Positions 9,245-20,280 of a stretch of DNA of 56,136 nucleotides are shown one piece after another; position 1 is the stretch's first letter, and each line of letters starts with the position of its first letter. The position numbers and the translations under genes were made by a program. This stretch comes from Clostridium sp. ZS2-4 (GTDB taxonomy: Bacteria > Bacillota > Clostridia > Clostridiales > Clostridiaceae). The notes below the pieces were generated by a model. The model made no database searches and was not told the origin of the DNA. It worked only from the letters and a program-made list of their open reading frames with translations. The stretch covers positions 1-56,136 of the forward strand of contig NZ_JAPPRQ010000048.1 of assembly GCF_026719745.1 (NCBI RefSeq), given 5' to 3'.

Positions 9245-10968
9245 GCTATCTCCTCCTCTGAAAGTTGTGAGAGCACAATCTCACGGTACACCTGACAGGT
9301 ATTTAAAAGCTCTTTATGGTTTCCAATTCCAGCAACTTCACCTTTATCTAAAACTATAATTCTGTCTGCATCCATTACAGTGCTAACTCTTTGTGCAACA
9401 ATAAGTACAGTGGAATCCACCGTTTCCTTTTTAAGTGCGGTACGGAGATTTGCATCAGTCTTAAAGTCAAGGGCAGAGAAACTGTCGTCAAATATATATA
9501 TTTCAGGTCTTCTAACTAATGCACGAGCGATAGAAAGACGTTGTTTCTGTCCTCCTGAAACATTGGTACCACCTTGAGAAATTTCTGAATTAAAGCCTTC
9601 CTTCATATTGGAGATAAATTCTGTTGCTTGTGCAATTTCAGCTGCGTGTTTAACCTGTTCCTCTGCAGCATCTTCCTTACCATATCTAATGTTATCGGTA
9701 ATGCTACCTGTAAACAGTACCGCTTTTTGAGGAACAAAGCCTATTTTTGCTCTAAGATTTTCTTGAGACATTTCCCTAATATCTACCCCATCAACCAAAA
9801 CACTTCCCCTGTGAACATCATAGAAACGTGGTATGAGGCTTATAAGTGTAGATTTACCAGAACCTGTACCTCCGATAATAGCAGTTACCTCACCTGGTTT
9901 TGCACTAAAGGAAATATTACTTATAGCTGGCTGCTCTGCACCAGGGTAGCTAAAGGTAACATCCTTAAATTCCACAAATCCTCTTTTATTATCAGTACTT
10001 TTTGCATGCTCTGGATTCTTAATTTCTGGAACAGTATCAAGAACTTCATTAATTCTAACCGCTGAAGCTTCTGCACGAGGTATCATAACAAACATTATAG
10101 AAACCATAATTAGTGAAAACATGATCTGCATAGCATATTGAAGAAATGCCATCATATCTCCTACTTGCATACTTCCATTATCAATACGAATACCGCCAAA
10201 CCAAATAATTGCAATACTTGTAAAGTTCATTATTATCATCATAACAGGCATTAAAGAAGCCATTATTTTGTTAACTTTAATAGCTGTTTCAGTAAGATCA
10301 TGATTTGCTTCATTAAAGCGTTTCTTCTCCTGATCAATACGATTAAAAGCACGTATTACCCTAATACCTGTAAGATTTTCACGTAAAACAAGATTTAACT
10401 TATCAAGCTTTACTTGCATAGATTTAAATAGGGGTATACCCTTCCTTGCAATAATAAAAATAATACCAGCAAGAACAGGAATAATAGCGACAAGTACCAA
10501 GGATAACTTTGCATCTTTGGATACTGCCATAATAATACCGCCAATACACATCATTGGTGCACTAATCATCATACGCATTATCATAATTGTTACTTGCTGC
10601 ACCTGTGTAATATCGTTTGTAGTTCTTGTAATTAGGGATGCTGTTCCCATTTTATCAAATTCATTTAATGAAAAGCTTTCTACTCTTGAAAAAACCTTAC
10701 TGCGAAGATCTCTTCCAAAGCTTGTTGCCACTTTGGATGATAAAAATCCTGCCAAAATTACACATATACCACTTCCTGCGGCTACAAGCAGCATATATCC
10801 TCCCACTTTTAAAATGTACTGAGTATCTCCTTTAACTATCCCCGTATCAACTATATCTGACATCAAAGTAGGCAAATACAGTTCTGCCAAGGATTGAAAA
10901 AATAATAGTATCAAAATTGCAGCTATAACCGCTGTATAGGGCTTTAAAAATCTAAACAATTTAATCAT
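9241..10968 (-). CDS. ABC exporter half-transporter A (degenerate catalytic site), multidrug type
   Basis: 575 aa. Six-helix ABC_membrane domain, then an ATPase with Walker A GGTGSGKST, signature NVSGGQKQR, Walker B IYIFDDSFSALD and VAQRVST in place of the H-loop His. The Asp in place of the catalytic Glu and the Gln in place of His mark the degenerate site typical of one partner in heterodimeric exporters. Its signature motif is canonical, while the partner has the canonical Glu, so one composite site is active. It starts 43 bases after the marR stop with a GGAGATG site. Likely exports drugs or toxic amphiphiles under MarR control. Confidence 0.9.
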   Translation of the reverse strand: MIKLFRFLKPYTAVIAAILILLFFQSLAELYLPTLMSDIVDTGIVKGDTQYILKVGGYMLLVAAGSGICVILAGFLSSKVATSFGRDLRSKVFSRVESFSLNEFDKMGTASLITRTTNDITQVQQVTIMIMRMMISAPMMCIGGIIMAVSKDAKLSLVLVAIIPVLAGIIFIIARKGIPLFKSMQVKLDKLNLVLRENLTGIRVIRAFNRIDQEKKRFNEANHDLTETAIKVNKIMASLMPVMMIIMNFTSIAIIWFGGIRIDNGSMQVGDMMAFLQYAMQIMFSLIMVSIMFVMIPRAEASAVRINEVLDTVPEIKNPEHAKSTDNKRGFVEFKDVTFSYPGAEQPAISNISFSAKPGEVTAIIGGTGSGKSTLISLIPRFYDVHRGSVLVDGVDIREMSQENLRAKIGFVPQKAVLFTGSITDNIRYGKEDAAEEQVKHAAEIAQATEFISNMKEGFNSEISQGGTNVSGGQKQRLSIARALVRRPEIYIFDDSFSALDFKTDANLRTALKKETVDSTVLIVAQRVSTVMDADRIIVLDKGEVAGIGNHKELLNTCQVYREIVLSQLSEEEIA

Positions 10969-11011
10969 AAATTATCATCTCCATTCAATATAAGCTGTTG
11001 AAAATTCAATA

Positions 11012-11464
11012 TTATAACTCCAACTTCTTGTCACATACCTTTTCAAGATTATCATGCATTTGCATTAATAGCCTGCGCAGTAAAACTTGATCCTCTGCTG
11101 TAAAGTTGCCAAAGCACTCTGTTTCTAAATCCTTCATTATTTCTTTTACTTCTATCCAAGCTTCTTTGCCCTTTTCAGTAAGGTATACCCTTGATATACG
11201 CTGATCTTCAGTATCCTGTCTGCGCTCCACAAGTTCTCCCTTTTCCATCCTCTTCAACATTACTGTAATAGTAGAAGGCTTGATGCCAAGTTTCTTCGCT
11301 AACTCCTTCTGACTTTGACCATCCTTCATATGTAAAGCATGCAGCATAGGCGGTTGTCCAGGATAAATTCCCACTTTATCAAGCAGTGCTTGCATTCGGT
11401 GATAATGAAGTCGTATTACTTTAAAGAACATATGATTTAATGAATCCGATCTATAAAAACTCAT
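11012..11464 (-). CDS. MarR-family transcriptional repressor of the ABC exporter
   Basis: 150 aa, normal MarR length. The winged helix is visible as QSQKELAKKLGIKPSTITVMLKRMEKGELVERRQDTEDQRISRVYLTEKG (about residues 52-102), with the conserved DxR in the wing and the usual dimerisation helices at both ends. It is the first gene of an operon with the heterodimeric exporter. A 12-bp perfect palindrome between its -10 box and start codon suggests it represses its own operon, with release by a ligand that the exporter pumps. Confidence 0.88.
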   Translation of the reverse strand: MSFYRSDSLNHMFFKVIRLHYHRMQALLDKVGIYPGQPPMLHALHMKDGQSQKELAKKLGIKPSTITVMLKRMEKGELVERRQDTEDQRISRVYLTEKGKEAWIEVKEIMKDLETECFGNFTAEDQVLLRRLLMQMHDNLEKVCDKKLEL

Positions 11465-11483
11465 TTATCTTCCTCCTAATTAT

Positions 11484-11511
11484 TTAGTCGACTAACTAAT
11501 TATATATTATA
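11484..11511 (-). promoter_or_regulatory. marR promoter -10 box and probable MarR operator
   Basis: On the minus strand a TATAAT (11506-11511) is followed by the perfect palindrome TTAGTCGACTAA (11484-11495), then the AGGAGG site of marR. A repressor bound here would block transcription start. The -35 box is weak. Confidence 0.55.
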
Positions 11512-11583
11512 ACTAATTTTTTTACTAGAGGTATATTGTGTTAGAATTCTTTGAACAATATGCAAAAATGATGAAGTGATTTT

Positions 11584-11767
11584 CAGTAGCCAGTAACCAG
11601 TATCCGAAAAAGGAATAAAAAGTGCTTAGATATGTTAAATTAAGTAAAAAGAAATATAAATAAGAGTAAGAATATAGAAAATCACTATGTTCTTACTCTT
11701 ATTTTAATTTAGTTTTGCGTTAGCAAAATTTCCTTTACTAGTTACTGGCTACTGGCTACTGGTTACT
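11584..11767. repeat. MITE-like element with nested inverted repeats
   Basis: Outer arms are the CAGTAGCCAGTAACCAG type (from 11584) and the complementary TAGTTACTGGCTACTG type (11738-11755, with an extra partial repeat to 11767). Inside is a perfect 15-bp stem, AAATAAGAGTAAGAA at 11658-11672 and its complement at 11690-11704. There is no coding capacity. It probably ends transcription of the chemoreceptor gene on one side and separates it from marR. Confidence 0.5.
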
Positions 11768-11851
11768 AAAATATAAACCTTTAGTATACTTGAAAGTAGT
11801 CATGATCCTAAAATAATCTTAAAAACACTCTACTGAAACTCATCAAGTATT

Positions 11852-13540
11852 CTATAGTTTAAATTCTTCAACAGCAGTTTCAAGCTCCTCCGCCAAACTT
11901 CTCAAATTAAGGGATGACTCTGCAATTTGCTGCATAGATGCTGTTTGTTCTTCAGTAGTTGCTGATATTTCTTCTGAGGATGCAGCAGTTTCTTCCGCTA
12001 TTGAAGCTATATTGGTTATAGATTTCACTATTTCTTCACTATTATTTGCAATGCTTTCAGATGTATCGCTAACTTGTTTGATTTGGTAAACAACTTTATC
12101 TACTTCTGAAGCAATGGCTTTAAAAGTTTCTCCAGTTTTATTTACGACTAAAACCCCTTCTTCCACTTCCTTTGAACTCTGTTCAATAATTACTACTGCT
12201 TTTCCTGTCTCGTTTTGTATGTTTTTTACCAACTCAACAATTTCCTGTGCCGATTGGGATGATTCTTCTGCTAATTTTCTTACCTCTTCAGCTACAACTG
12301 CAAAGCCTTTTCCGTGTTCTCCTGCCCTTGCAGCCTCGATAGCTGCATTTAATGCTAGCAAATTAGTCTGGCTTGCAATTCCTTGTATAGCTCCAACAAT
12401 TACTCCTATTTTTTCAGATTCTTGTCCCAAAAGTTTTATTACATTTGATGTTTGTACCGAAGTATTTTTAACTTCTTGTATTTTTTTAACTGCACCTTCT
12501 GATACTGTCAATCCTTCGTTTGCAGTTTTCAAAACCTGTATACTTGTATTAGATACTTCTTTTGCATTTTCTGATCCCTTAATTATTTCCTTCCACATAT
12601 TATTTACTATAATATTTGCATCCTCAGTGGCTTGTGCTTGTGTCGTAGTACCTTGTGCCAATTCTGTAACTGTATTTGATATGTTCATGCTGGCTGATGA
12701 TACCTCTTGTGATGAAGCAGATAGCTGTTCACTGGAAGATGCTAAAAGCTGAGATGATTGGTTAACTTTCTGTATTAAATTTTTTAAATTTGATACCATA
12801 GTATCAAAAGCTTTTGATAATGTCTCAATTTCATCTCCTGTCTTAATTTCTCTAACAGATTGAGATAAGTCTCCATCAGCAACCTTATTGGCTGCATTCG
12901 TTAATGCAATTACTGGGTTTGAAATGCTCAATGACATAAATATGCTTATAATTACCCCTATTATAATAGCCACTGCTACAAAGATAATCATTTTAATTTG
13001 TTGGTGATTTAACTCTTCTTCCACTCCTTGAACAATTTCTGTATTTTGTTTATCTACCCATTGAATCCATTTCTCAGTGATTTCTTGAATCTTATCAACT
13101 TTATCTCTGCCCTCTGCGGCTTTCACATATGCCTTCTGAAAATCCCCTGATTTTCCTAATTGAAAAACACTTTGTGCTATTTCTTCATATTCTTTATGTA
13201 CATTTATAATTTCACTTAAACATTGTTTTGACTGTTCTGTATCAATAAGCTTCTCAATATTCTTATATGTCTCACCTTTAGAAGAATTTATTTCATTAAA
13301 AAGTTCAATATATCTTTCATCTTTGTATACTAAATATCCTCTAAGAGCTGCCACCTGATCTAATGTATCAGATCTTACTTCCCATATATAACTTGATATA
13401 GGTATATTCTCCTTTACTGCCACATCATACTCTTTTTTAGTATTTCTCAATCCTGAAATTCCAAGGTATGATACCAATAGTATCAATGCAATCATTATGG
13501 CAAAACCACTAGTTATCTTAGTTCTAATTTTAAATTTCAT
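11852..13540 (-). CDS. Methyl-accepting chemotaxis protein
   Basis: About 562 aa from ATG 13540, which has AGGTGG just upstream; an ATG six codons earlier lacks a site. One N-terminal helix (about 8-30), an extracellular four-helix-bundle domain (about 31-185), a second helix ([19 protein letters not shown]), a HAMP domain and the cytoplasmic signalling domain follow. The hairpin tip [41 protein letters not shown] is the invariant CheA/CheW contact. Glutamate/glutamine-rich helices supply methylation sites. No ligand can be inferred. It is monocistronic. Confidence 0.93.
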   Translation of the reverse strand: MKFKIRTKITSGFAIMIALILLVSYLGISGLRNTKKEYDVAVKENIPISSYIWEVRSDTLDQVAALRGYLVYKDERYIELFNEINSSKGETYKNIEKLIDTEQSKQCLSEIINVHKEYEEIAQSVFQLGKSGDFQKAYVKAAEGRDKVDKIQEITEKWIQWVDKQNTEIVQGVEEELNHQQIKMIIFVAVAIIIGVIISIFMSLSISNPVIALTNAANKVADGDLSQSVREIKTGDEIETLSKAFDTMVSNLKNLIQKVNQSSQLLASSSEQLSASSQEVSSASMNISNTVTELAQGTTTQAQATEDANIIVNNMWKEIIKGSENAKEVSNTSIQVLKTANEGLTVSEGAVKKIQEVKNTSVQTSNVIKLLGQESEKIGVIVGAIQGIASQTNLLALNAAIEAARAGEHGKGFAVVAEEVRKLAEESSQSAQEIVELVKNIQNETGKAVVIIEQSSKEVEEGVLVVNKTGETFKAIASEVDKVVYQIKQVSDTSESIANNSEEIVKSITNIASIAEETAASSEEISATTEEQTASMQQIAESSLNLRSLAEELETAVEEFKL

Positions 13541-14081
13541 ATTTACCCACCTATACATATGTTTTTTTAATATTTAATTTTTATCCATTATGTTTATATT
13601 GTATATGTTCCTGAATTAACTTAAGTGCTTTAAAACATTGTATGAAAAACGCTCATGCAAACGTATACACGCTTAGTGCTTAACAAAATTATATGCTAAC
13701 TAAACTCTCAATATACCTGGCTTTTACCAATGACATTACCTTATCATAATAAGTTACTTCTTCTAAAAAAAGAATAAATTAAAATCATCTTTTGTTTCCC
13801 CCCTATTTATGTTAAATTTTTATAACTTCATTTACCTCCTTTATAAAATTTTACATATTAAATGAAATTTTTTCAATATTTTTATATAAATATAGTTTTT
13901 TTCAATTTATTAATATAATACCACAAATACCCATACTCCTTATTTTCAAAATACAAATAAAGAGTGTAAAATATATAAACAATAAAAATAGCTTTCAAAG
14001 TTATACATAAAAGTTATAAAATGGTTGTTAATCTTATACATATACCTAAGAAAGCAATCTCTCATGTCTTTTTATATTTTA
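13541..14081. other. AT-rich intergenic stretch
   Basis: No gene or clear terminator seen. It must contain the chemoreceptor promoter and the end of the glg transcript. A loose inverted repeat around AAGTGCTT (13622) and GTGCTTAA (13677) is the only structure noted. Confidence 0.4.
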
Positions 14082-15200
14082 TTATTTACTATAATAATTA
14101 GTATTCTTTTCTATTACTACTGGAAATTCATCATCTCCCTTTAATTCTTTATTTTTTTCAATAACTACATTCTTATCAATAATAACCTTTGTAAGTTTAG
14201 CATTCTCTTTTATTTCACAGTTCTGCATTATTATACAATCCTGAAGCTTGGCCCCTTTTCCGACTCTCACTCTTCTTGCTAATATACAGTTTTCTATCTC
14301 TCCTTCTATTACTGATCCATTAGCTATCAAAGAGTTTGTTACATCGGAGCTCAAAGAATATTTTGTTGGTGGCTCATCCTTTACCTTAGTATATATTGGT
14401 CTTTTACTAAAGAACAATTCTTTACTGATTTTAGGATTAAGCATGTCCATATTTGCTTTATAAAAAGTCTTTGTTGAATTTATACATGTTAAATATCCGT
14501 CAAATTCATATGCATTAATATCTAACTGCTTAAGCTTCGAATAAATACATTCCTTTATTGATTTATAATATCCTGCTGAAACACATTCATTAAGGATATT
14601 TAAAAGAACTTCTTTGTCCATTATAAACATATCCATAGATATATTTACTTCATTCTCCATTCCAATATTTCTTCCTACACTTATAACAGAGTTATTATCA
14701 TCTATATTCAAAGCATTACAATTAATAAAATCTGTAATACCATCTTTTACTTTTTTATAAATTATAGTTATATTCTTTCCTTCCTTTTCATGAAATTCAA
14801 TAGCTTTTTTATAATCAATATTGCATATCATATTTGATGAGGCAAATATAACCTTACTCTGTTTGCTGCGGTAAAGATACTCTATGTTTTCCTTTATAAG
14901 ATTTACATCATCCGTAATAGAATTTGAACAATTAAAATTAAAAATAAATAATCCATTAATCTTTCTATCCAAATCCCAATCCTTACCTGAATCCAAATGA
15001 TCCATCAAGGATCTTGATCTACTTTGAGTATATATTCCCACATTAGTTAACCCTGCATTAACCATATTAGAAAGGACAAAATCTATTATTCTATATCTTC
15101 CACCTATAGGAATAGCAGCTAAAGGTCTAGCACCTGTTAAATTCTTTATTTGTTCATCATTTTCGTTTAAACTTATAATCCCCATATAATCGTTATTCAT
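14082..15200 (-). CDS. glgD: Glucose-1-phosphate adenylyltransferase regulatory-type subunit GlgD
   Basis: 372 aa from ATG 15200, preceded by GGGGGG; a TTG five codons earlier is less likely. It shares the whole fold with GlgC: nucleotidyltransferase domain (ARPLAAIPIGGRYRIIDFVLSNMVNAG) and a C-terminal left-handed beta helix (hexapeptide repeats from about 285). It lacks the GGXGTRL nucleotide loop at the start, as GlgD proteins do. It lies 16 bases downstream of glgC. In Bacillota GlgD forms hetero-oligomers with GlgC and raises ADP-glucose synthesis for glycogen. The branching and synthase genes are not in the window. Confidence 0.9.
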   Translation of the reverse strand: MNNDYMGIISLNENDEQIKNLTGARPLAAIPIGGRYRIIDFVLSNMVNAGLTNVGIYTQSRSRSLMDHLDSGKDWDLDRKINGLFIFNFNCSNSITDDVNLIKENIEYLYRSKQSKVIFASSNMICNIDYKKAIEFHEKEGKNITIIYKKVKDGITDFINCNALNIDDNNSVISVGRNIGMENEVNISMDMFIMDKEVLLNILNECVSAGYYKSIKECIYSKLKQLDINAYEFDGYLTCINSTKTFYKANMDMLNPKISKELFFSKRPIYTKVKDEPPTKYSLSSDVTNSLIANGSVIEGEIENCILARRVRVGKGAKLQDCIIMQNCEIKENAKLTKVIIDKNVVIEKNKELKGDDEFPVVIEKNTNYYSK

Positions 15201-15216
15201 ATCTTGTCCCCCCAAA

Positions 15217-16362
15217 TCACTTAATTATAGAATTGCTCTTTACGTCCTCGTTATCTCCTAAAACTACTATCTCTTCTGAATTACCTATTACACTGTTTCT
15301 TCTTATAGTTGCCCTCTTACCAACTATAGCTTTTCTTATAACTACATTATCTCCTATCTTGGTATTGCACATAATTACAGAATCTTCAATTATGGTATTT
15401 TTACCTACATGAACTCCTGGAAATAAAACTGAATTGTTTACAGTTCCAAATACAGTGCAGCCCTCAACCACAAGAGAATTCCTTATTTTAGCAGTACCAC
15501 CTATATATTGAGGAGGTTTTGTAGGATTTGCTGTGTATATCTTCCAATGTTCATCATGAATATTTAATTCATTTTCTGGATTTAATAAATCCATATTAGC
15601 TTCCCATAAGCTTTCAATTGTACCAACATCTTTCCAATATCCTTTAAAAGGATAAGCATATAAATTTAGTTCACTATTCAACATATTCGGTATAATATTT
15701 TTCCCAAAATCTCTACTTGACTCCTTGTCCTTAGAATCATCAATAAGATATTTTTTAAGGATTTTCCAATTGAAAATGTAAACCCCCATAGAAGCTTTAT
15801 TATTCTTAGGATTTTCAGGTTTTTCTTCAAATTCATATACTTTATTATCAGGAGTTGTGTTCATAATACCAAATCTACTTGCCTCCTCCATAGGCACTTC
15901 AATAACTGCAATAGTTGCATCTGCTCCTTTTTCCTTATGAAATTTAAGCATTTTAGAATAATCCATTTTATAAATATGGTCTCCTGATAATACTAAAACA
16001 TATTCTGGATTATATCTGTCAACAAAGGATATATTCTGGTATATGGCATCGGCAGTACCCATATACCAATCTCCACCATCATTTCTCATATGGGGCGGAA
16101 GAATAGTTACCCCTCCATTATTTCTATCTAAATCCCAAGGACTGCCTATTCCTATGTGAGCATTTAGTTTATGAGGCTGATATTGAGTTAATACTCCAAT
16201 AGTATCTATTCCCGAATTTGAACAATTACTTAAAGTAAAATCAATAATTCTATATTTACCTCCAAAAGGTACTGCAGGCTTTGCATTTCTCTTTGTTAAC
16301 ACTTTTAATCTTGTACCTTGTCCACCTGCTAAAATCATCGCTAAAATTTCTTTGTTTAACAT
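15217..16362 (-). CDS. glgC: Glucose-1-phosphate adenylyltransferase GlgC
   Basis: 381 aa, the usual bacterial length. The N-terminal [12 protein letters not shown] is the nucleotide-binding loop. [33 protein letters not shown] (catalytic Asp) and FEEKP follow in order, with a C-terminal beta helix. It catalyses ATP + glucose-1-phosphate to ADP-glucose + PPi, the first committed step of glycogen synthesis. First gene of the glgC-glgD operon, with GGTGGTGAAGG before the ATG. It is divergent from the histidine kinase gene. Confidence 0.95.
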   Translation of the reverse strand: MLNKEILAMILAGGQGTRLKVLTKRNAKPAVPFGGKYRIIDFTLSNCSNSGIDTIGVLTQYQPHKLNAHIGIGSPWDLDRNNGGVTILPPHMRNDGGDWYMGTADAIYQNISFVDRYNPEYVLVLSGDHIYKMDYSKMLKFHKEKGADATIAVIEVPMEEASRFGIMNTTPDNKVYEFEEKPENPKNNKASMGVYIFNWKILKKYLIDDSKDKESSRDFGKNIIPNMLNSELNLYAYPFKGYWKDVGTIESLWEANMDLLNPENELNIHDEHWKIYTANPTKPPQYIGGTAKIRNSLVVEGCTVFGTVNNSVLFPGVHVGKNTIIEDSVIMCNTKIGDNVVIRKAIVGKRATIRRNSVIGNSEEIVVLGDNEDVKSNSIIK

Positions 16363-16632
16363 TCCTTCACCACCATCTACTTAATATTTAATACAGAAAA
16401 GTTATATATATCTTAATATTACATTATTTTCAATTTTTGTTCAATATTAAAAATGAATTTTCATCCTTTTATTTACAAATAAATGTTGATAAGTTTTTTA
16501 CAAAAAGTTATAATAAATGTTAATTATATCGTTTTTGTGATATTTTTTTACTTTCGTTGAAGTTTCTTTGAATTTTGTCGAATTATATACGATACTATAT
16601 ATATATGTTAATAAATATGAGGATGTGATATA

Positions 16633-18636
16633 TTGAAAAAGCCTTATACGCTAATAAATCCACTTTCTAAACATAACATTTTATTAAAAATCAGTGGACC
16701 TGTTTTTACATTATTTTTAAGTATAATATTTATATTAAATTTAAATATTATTATGAAAATTCCTACTTTATATTCCATTTTTTATGTATGCATTCTTTAT
16801 TCGACTTTTACAGGAGGACTGGCTGTTTCTTTAATCAGTTCTTTTATTAGTGGAATATGTTTTTATAATATGTGTCTGACATTTACTTCACTTCAAAATC
16901 ATGCACTCTCAAATTTTGCCTTATTAATGTTATCTTTATTAAGCACTGCTATTTTAACTAATATTTTAGATAAACATATAAAAACAAGTAATGCTAAACT
17001 AATAAAAAAACAAAAAGAGCTTCATCATAACCAAAATATGTTAACCAATATTATTGATTCAATAAATGATGGTATACTGGTAATTTCTTTAAAAGGAACT
17101 ATAACTCATACAAACAAAAAACTTATAGAAATGTGGAAACTACCTCAATACCTTGATATAAAAGAATATGATACCGCTTCATTAATGAATCTTGTTTGTA
17201 ACCAATTAAAGGAACCAAATAAATTTAAAGATAGTATTCAGTCTATTATCAATTCAAACAAAGAAGCAACTTCTACTTTGCGGTTTAAAGATGACAGAAT
17301 CTTTAAATGTTCCTACAGACCTTTAGTTGAAAACGATGAAATCATTGGTAGAGTTTGGAGTTTCAAAGATATAACCCAAGAAACCACAGCAAATAAGATT
17401 CTTAAAGAAAGTGCGGATCAGTACAAAAAATTAATTGAATTTTTACCAGCTGGAATTTTTGTTCATACAAATAGAAAAATTGTTTTTGCAAATACCAACT
17501 TTGCAAAGCTTATAGGTATAGACAATCCAAATATGCTGATTGATAGAAATTTTGCCGACTTTATCCATAAAGATTATTTTGAAATTGTAGAAAAAAGAAT
17601 CAGACTGGTTGAAACTACTGGAAAAAGCGTTCCTGTATTGGAAGAAAAATTCATAAGGTTAGATAGCAGTATACTAGATGTATCTGTATCTACTACCCCA
17701 TTTACTTTTGAAGATAAAGCAGCCTGTTTGGTTGTAGTTCAAGATATTACAGAACATAAACAAGCTGAAGCTCTACGTAAAAAGATTGAAGAAAAACAAA
17801 GATTACTGAATGAAGCTAACAGATATAATCAACTTCAATCTGAATTTTTTGCTAATCTATCCCATGAGTTTAAAACACCTTTAAATGTTTTATATAGTTC
17901 TTTACAGTTAATGAGCTTATTGCTTAACAACTCTTCTGTTGAAGATTTAAATGAAACTATTAAAAAAATGAAAAATTATGTACCCAATATGAAACAAAAC
18001 TGTTTTAGACTTATAAGATTGCTTAATAACCTTATAGATATTACAAAACTTGATTCTGGATATTTAGACTTGAGTTACAAAAACGAAAACATTATTGAAA
18101 TAGTTGAAAATATAACTTTATCTGTAGTAGAATTCGTTGAAAATAAAGGCTTAACATTAATATTTGATACAGATACTGAAGAAAAAATCATGGCCTGTGA
18201 CTGTTATAAAATCGAGAGAATATTATTAAATCTTATTTCTAATTCCATAAAATTCACCCCAAAAGGTGGAGACATATTTGTCAATGTATATGATAAAACT
18301 GATTTTGTGCTTATCTCTGTAAGAGATACGGGGCTAGGTATTCCTGAAGATAAACAGCATATTATTTTTGAACGTTTTAGGCAGGTAGACAGATCTCTTA
18401 CTAGAAAAAGCGAAGGAAGCGGCATTGGTTTATCTATTGTTAAATCTTTAGTGGAGCTTATGGATGGAGAAATTACTGTTAAAAGTGAATTAAACAAAGG
18501 AAGTGAATTTATAATAAAACTTCCTGTAAAATTAGTTGAAGAATCTGCTTCTGAATCACATAAAGAAATTGCTTGTACTTCTCAAGCTAAAATTAAAAAC
18601 ATACAAATTGAATTTTCAGATATTTATTCAGAATAG
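16633..18636 (+). CDS. Membrane PAS-domain sensor histidine kinase
   Basis: 667 aa from a TTG codon with AGGATGTG upstream. Three or four hydrophobic helices at the N-terminus (about 25-115, KdpD/DUF4118-like) are followed by two PAS domains (about 140-250 and 265-380). The HisKA dimerisation domain has the phospho-acceptor in FFANLSHEFKTPLNVL. The ATPase has an N-box NLISNSIKFT, G1 DTGLGIPEDK and G2 GSGIGLSIVKSLVELMDG. No response regulator is adjacent, so it is an orphan kinase. Relatives in Clostridium with this layout can phosphorylate Spo0A, but that is not shown here. Confidence 0.88.
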   Translation: MKKPYTLINPLSKHNILLKISGPVFTLFLSIIFILNLNIIMKIPTLYSIFYVCILYSTFTGGLAVSLISSFISGICFYNMCLTFTSLQNHALSNFALLMLSLLSTAILTNILDKHIKTSNAKLIKKQKELHHNQNMLTNIIDSINDGILVISLKGTITHTNKKLIEMWKLPQYLDIKEYDTASLMNLVCNQLKEPNKFKDSIQSIINSNKEATSTLRFKDDRIFKCSYRPLVENDEIIGRVWSFKDITQETTANKILKESADQYKKLIEFLPAGIFVHTNRKIVFANTNFAKLIGIDNPNMLIDRNFADFIHKDYFEIVEKRIRLVETTGKSVPVLEEKFIRLDSSILDVSVSTTPFTFEDKAACLVVVQDITEHKQAEALRKKIEEKQRLLNEANRYNQLQSEFFANLSHEFKTPLNVLYSSLQLMSLLLNNSSVEDLNETIKKMKNYVPNMKQNCFRLIRLLNNLIDITKLDSGYLDLSYKNENIIEIVENITLSVVEFVENKGLTLIFDTDTEEKIMACDCYKIERILLNLISNSIKFTPKGGDIFVNVYDKTDFVLISVRDTGLGIPEDKQHIIFERFRQVDRSLTRKSEGSGIGLSIVKSLVELMDGEITVKSELNKGSEFIIKLPVKLVEESASESHKEIACTSQAKIKNIQIEFSDIYSE

Positions 18637-18666
18637 TCCACAACGCTCAATTCCCAGCTACTAATA

Positions 18667-18693
18667 AAAAACGACAGACACCTGTCGTTTTTT
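18667..18693 (+). terminator. Terminator of the histidine kinase gene
   Basis: AAAAACGACAG / CTGTCGTTTTT stem with four-base loop and a T-rich tail, 30 bases after the stop. Confidence 0.9.
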
Positions 18694-18783
18694 ATTTTTC
18701 ACAATTTCATCACAATTAAAACAAAGTTTAAACAAAATTTTTTATTATCATTATAGTATCAAATGTTTTTAGGAGGTACTAAA

Positions 18784-19920
18784 ATGAAAAATAAATTCAG
18801 ATGGATTGTGTCAATTTTTTTCTTACTCTTTGCTCCCTTTGCAGCAGTAATGCATCAGATAAAAGGTGGTGGTCCTGATGGTTCAGCTTCTGTTGATGCA
18901 CTATGTCCCTTTGGTGGATTAGAAACATTGCCTACTCTTTTTAAAGATGGAACATATATGCAGCGAATAACGCCATCATCCTTTATATTGTTAATAGCAG
19001 TAGTAATTTTGACCTTTATTTTAGGTAGAGCTTTCTGTGGATATATCTGTCCTCTTGGAACCATTCAAAGCTTATTTACTAAACTGGGTAAAAAGCTTAA
19101 TATAAAACAGATTAAAATAAATAAAAATGCAGATAAGATATTAAGATTTGCTAAATATATTGTATTGTTTATAGTATTATTTACAACTTATAAAGCTGGA
19201 GAGTTGGTTATAAGAGCCTATGACCCATGGGCAGCATTTATGCATTTAAGTTCTGGAACTGAAATATTTGAAGAGTTTTTGGTAGGTCTTATTATATTAA
19301 TAGCACTTCTAATAGTATCAATGTTTATTGAAAGAGCTTGGTGCAAATATTTCTGTCCACTTGGAGTGGCCTTAGCCATAACATCACCGCTTAGAATATT
19401 CAAAATAAAGAAAAATACATCTACTTGCATAAACTGTAAAGCTTGTACTAGAAATTGTCCTATGGGACTTGATGTTCACTCTGAAGATTCTGTTTCTAGC
19501 ACTGAATGTATATCCTGTGGAGAATGTATAACAAGCTGTCCTGTAGATAAAACTCTAGAAATGAAAAAAGGCAGCACTTCTCTGTCTATAAATAAAATAG
19601 GTGTTGTTGTTATTACAGTTCTAGCATTAGTTGTTGGTGGCAACGCAGCAATAGGTAATTTTGAAACTTCTCTTTCTAACAGAGCCACATTAACTCAAGA
19701 CGGTGTATTGGATGCTGATAACATAAAAGGATACATGACCTTAAATGAGGTTGCTGAAGAATTTAATATTGATATAAAAGTTCTATTGGAAAAATGTAAT
19801 TTGCCTGAAGATACTGATATAAATAAGTCTATGAAAGACTTAAAAAATGATTTAGCTGAAAAAGGAATAGAGTTTGAAACTTCTAACTTGAGAGAAGTAG
19901 TAAAAGAAATTATAGAGTAA
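18784..19920 (+). CDS. NapH/YccM-like polyferredoxin membrane protein
   Basis: 378 aa from ATG 18784, with AGGAGG eight bases upstream. There are four or five membrane helices with Cys-containing motifs at their ends (CGYICPLGTIQ, CKYFCPLGVAL), then two classical 4Fe-4S motifs, CINCKACTRNCP and CISCGECITSCP. After a last helix, a 60-residue soluble tail (MTLNEVAEEFNIDIKVLLEKC...) resembles a small helical domain seen in some clostridial ferredoxin proteins. It probably transfers electrons across or along the membrane. The redox partner is unknown; no cytochrome or reductase gene is nearby. Monocistronic. Confidence 0.8.
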   Translation: MKNKFRWIVSIFFLLFAPFAAVMHQIKGGGPDGSASVDALCPFGGLETLPTLFKDGTYMQRITPSSFILLIAVVILTFILGRAFCGYICPLGTIQSLFTKLGKKLNIKQIKINKNADKILRFAKYIVLFIVLFTTYKAGELVIRAYDPWAAFMHLSSGTEIFEEFLVGLIILIALLIVSMFIERAWCKYFCPLGVALAITSPLRIFKIKKNTSTCINCKACTRNCPMGLDVHSEDSVSSTECISCGECITSCPVDKTLEMKKGSTSLSINKIGVVVITVLALVVGGNAAIGNFETSLSNRATLTQDGVLDADNIKGYMTLNEVAEEFNIDIKVLLEKCNLPEDTDINKSMKDLKNDLAEKGIEFETSNLREVVKEIIE

Positions 19921-20176
19921 AATTTCAGATATATAATTATATACTCTCCTAATTAGTTTAAGTATAAATTTCATTTATACTTATAAAATTCTATATAATA
20001 TAAATAATATAATTATTAGATTTTTATATATAATTGAGCAAATTTTATAATTTTTAATTGTTGATATAGCTAAATTTTTCTCTCTATCTCAAGCTTTTTA
20101 TCCTTTTGATCCTATATATATTTAACAATATTAGTACCATATATATCTCTCCAAGAACCAGTAACCTTTATAAAAC

Positions 20177-20222
20177 AAAAGTCTATGAAAACACTCTCTA
20201 AATAGCATTTTCATAGACTTTT
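20177..20222. terminator. Bidirectional terminator-like hairpin
   Basis: Perfect 15-bp arms AAAAGTCTATGAAAA / TTTTCATAGACTTTT with a 16-base loop. It lies between the convergent ferredoxin and bacteriocin-transport genes. Confidence 0.7.
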
Positions 20223-20280
20223 ATTAAAATTAAATTCTATTTATAATTTACATTTTTCAGGTGTGTGATACGGCCCCTTG

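Noticed and set aside
12114-12752. Plus-strand open frame of 212 codons opposite the chemoreceptor gene
   Set aside because: It is the mirror of the Ala/Ser-rich chemoreceptor signalling domain; no ribosome site and no recognisable motif.
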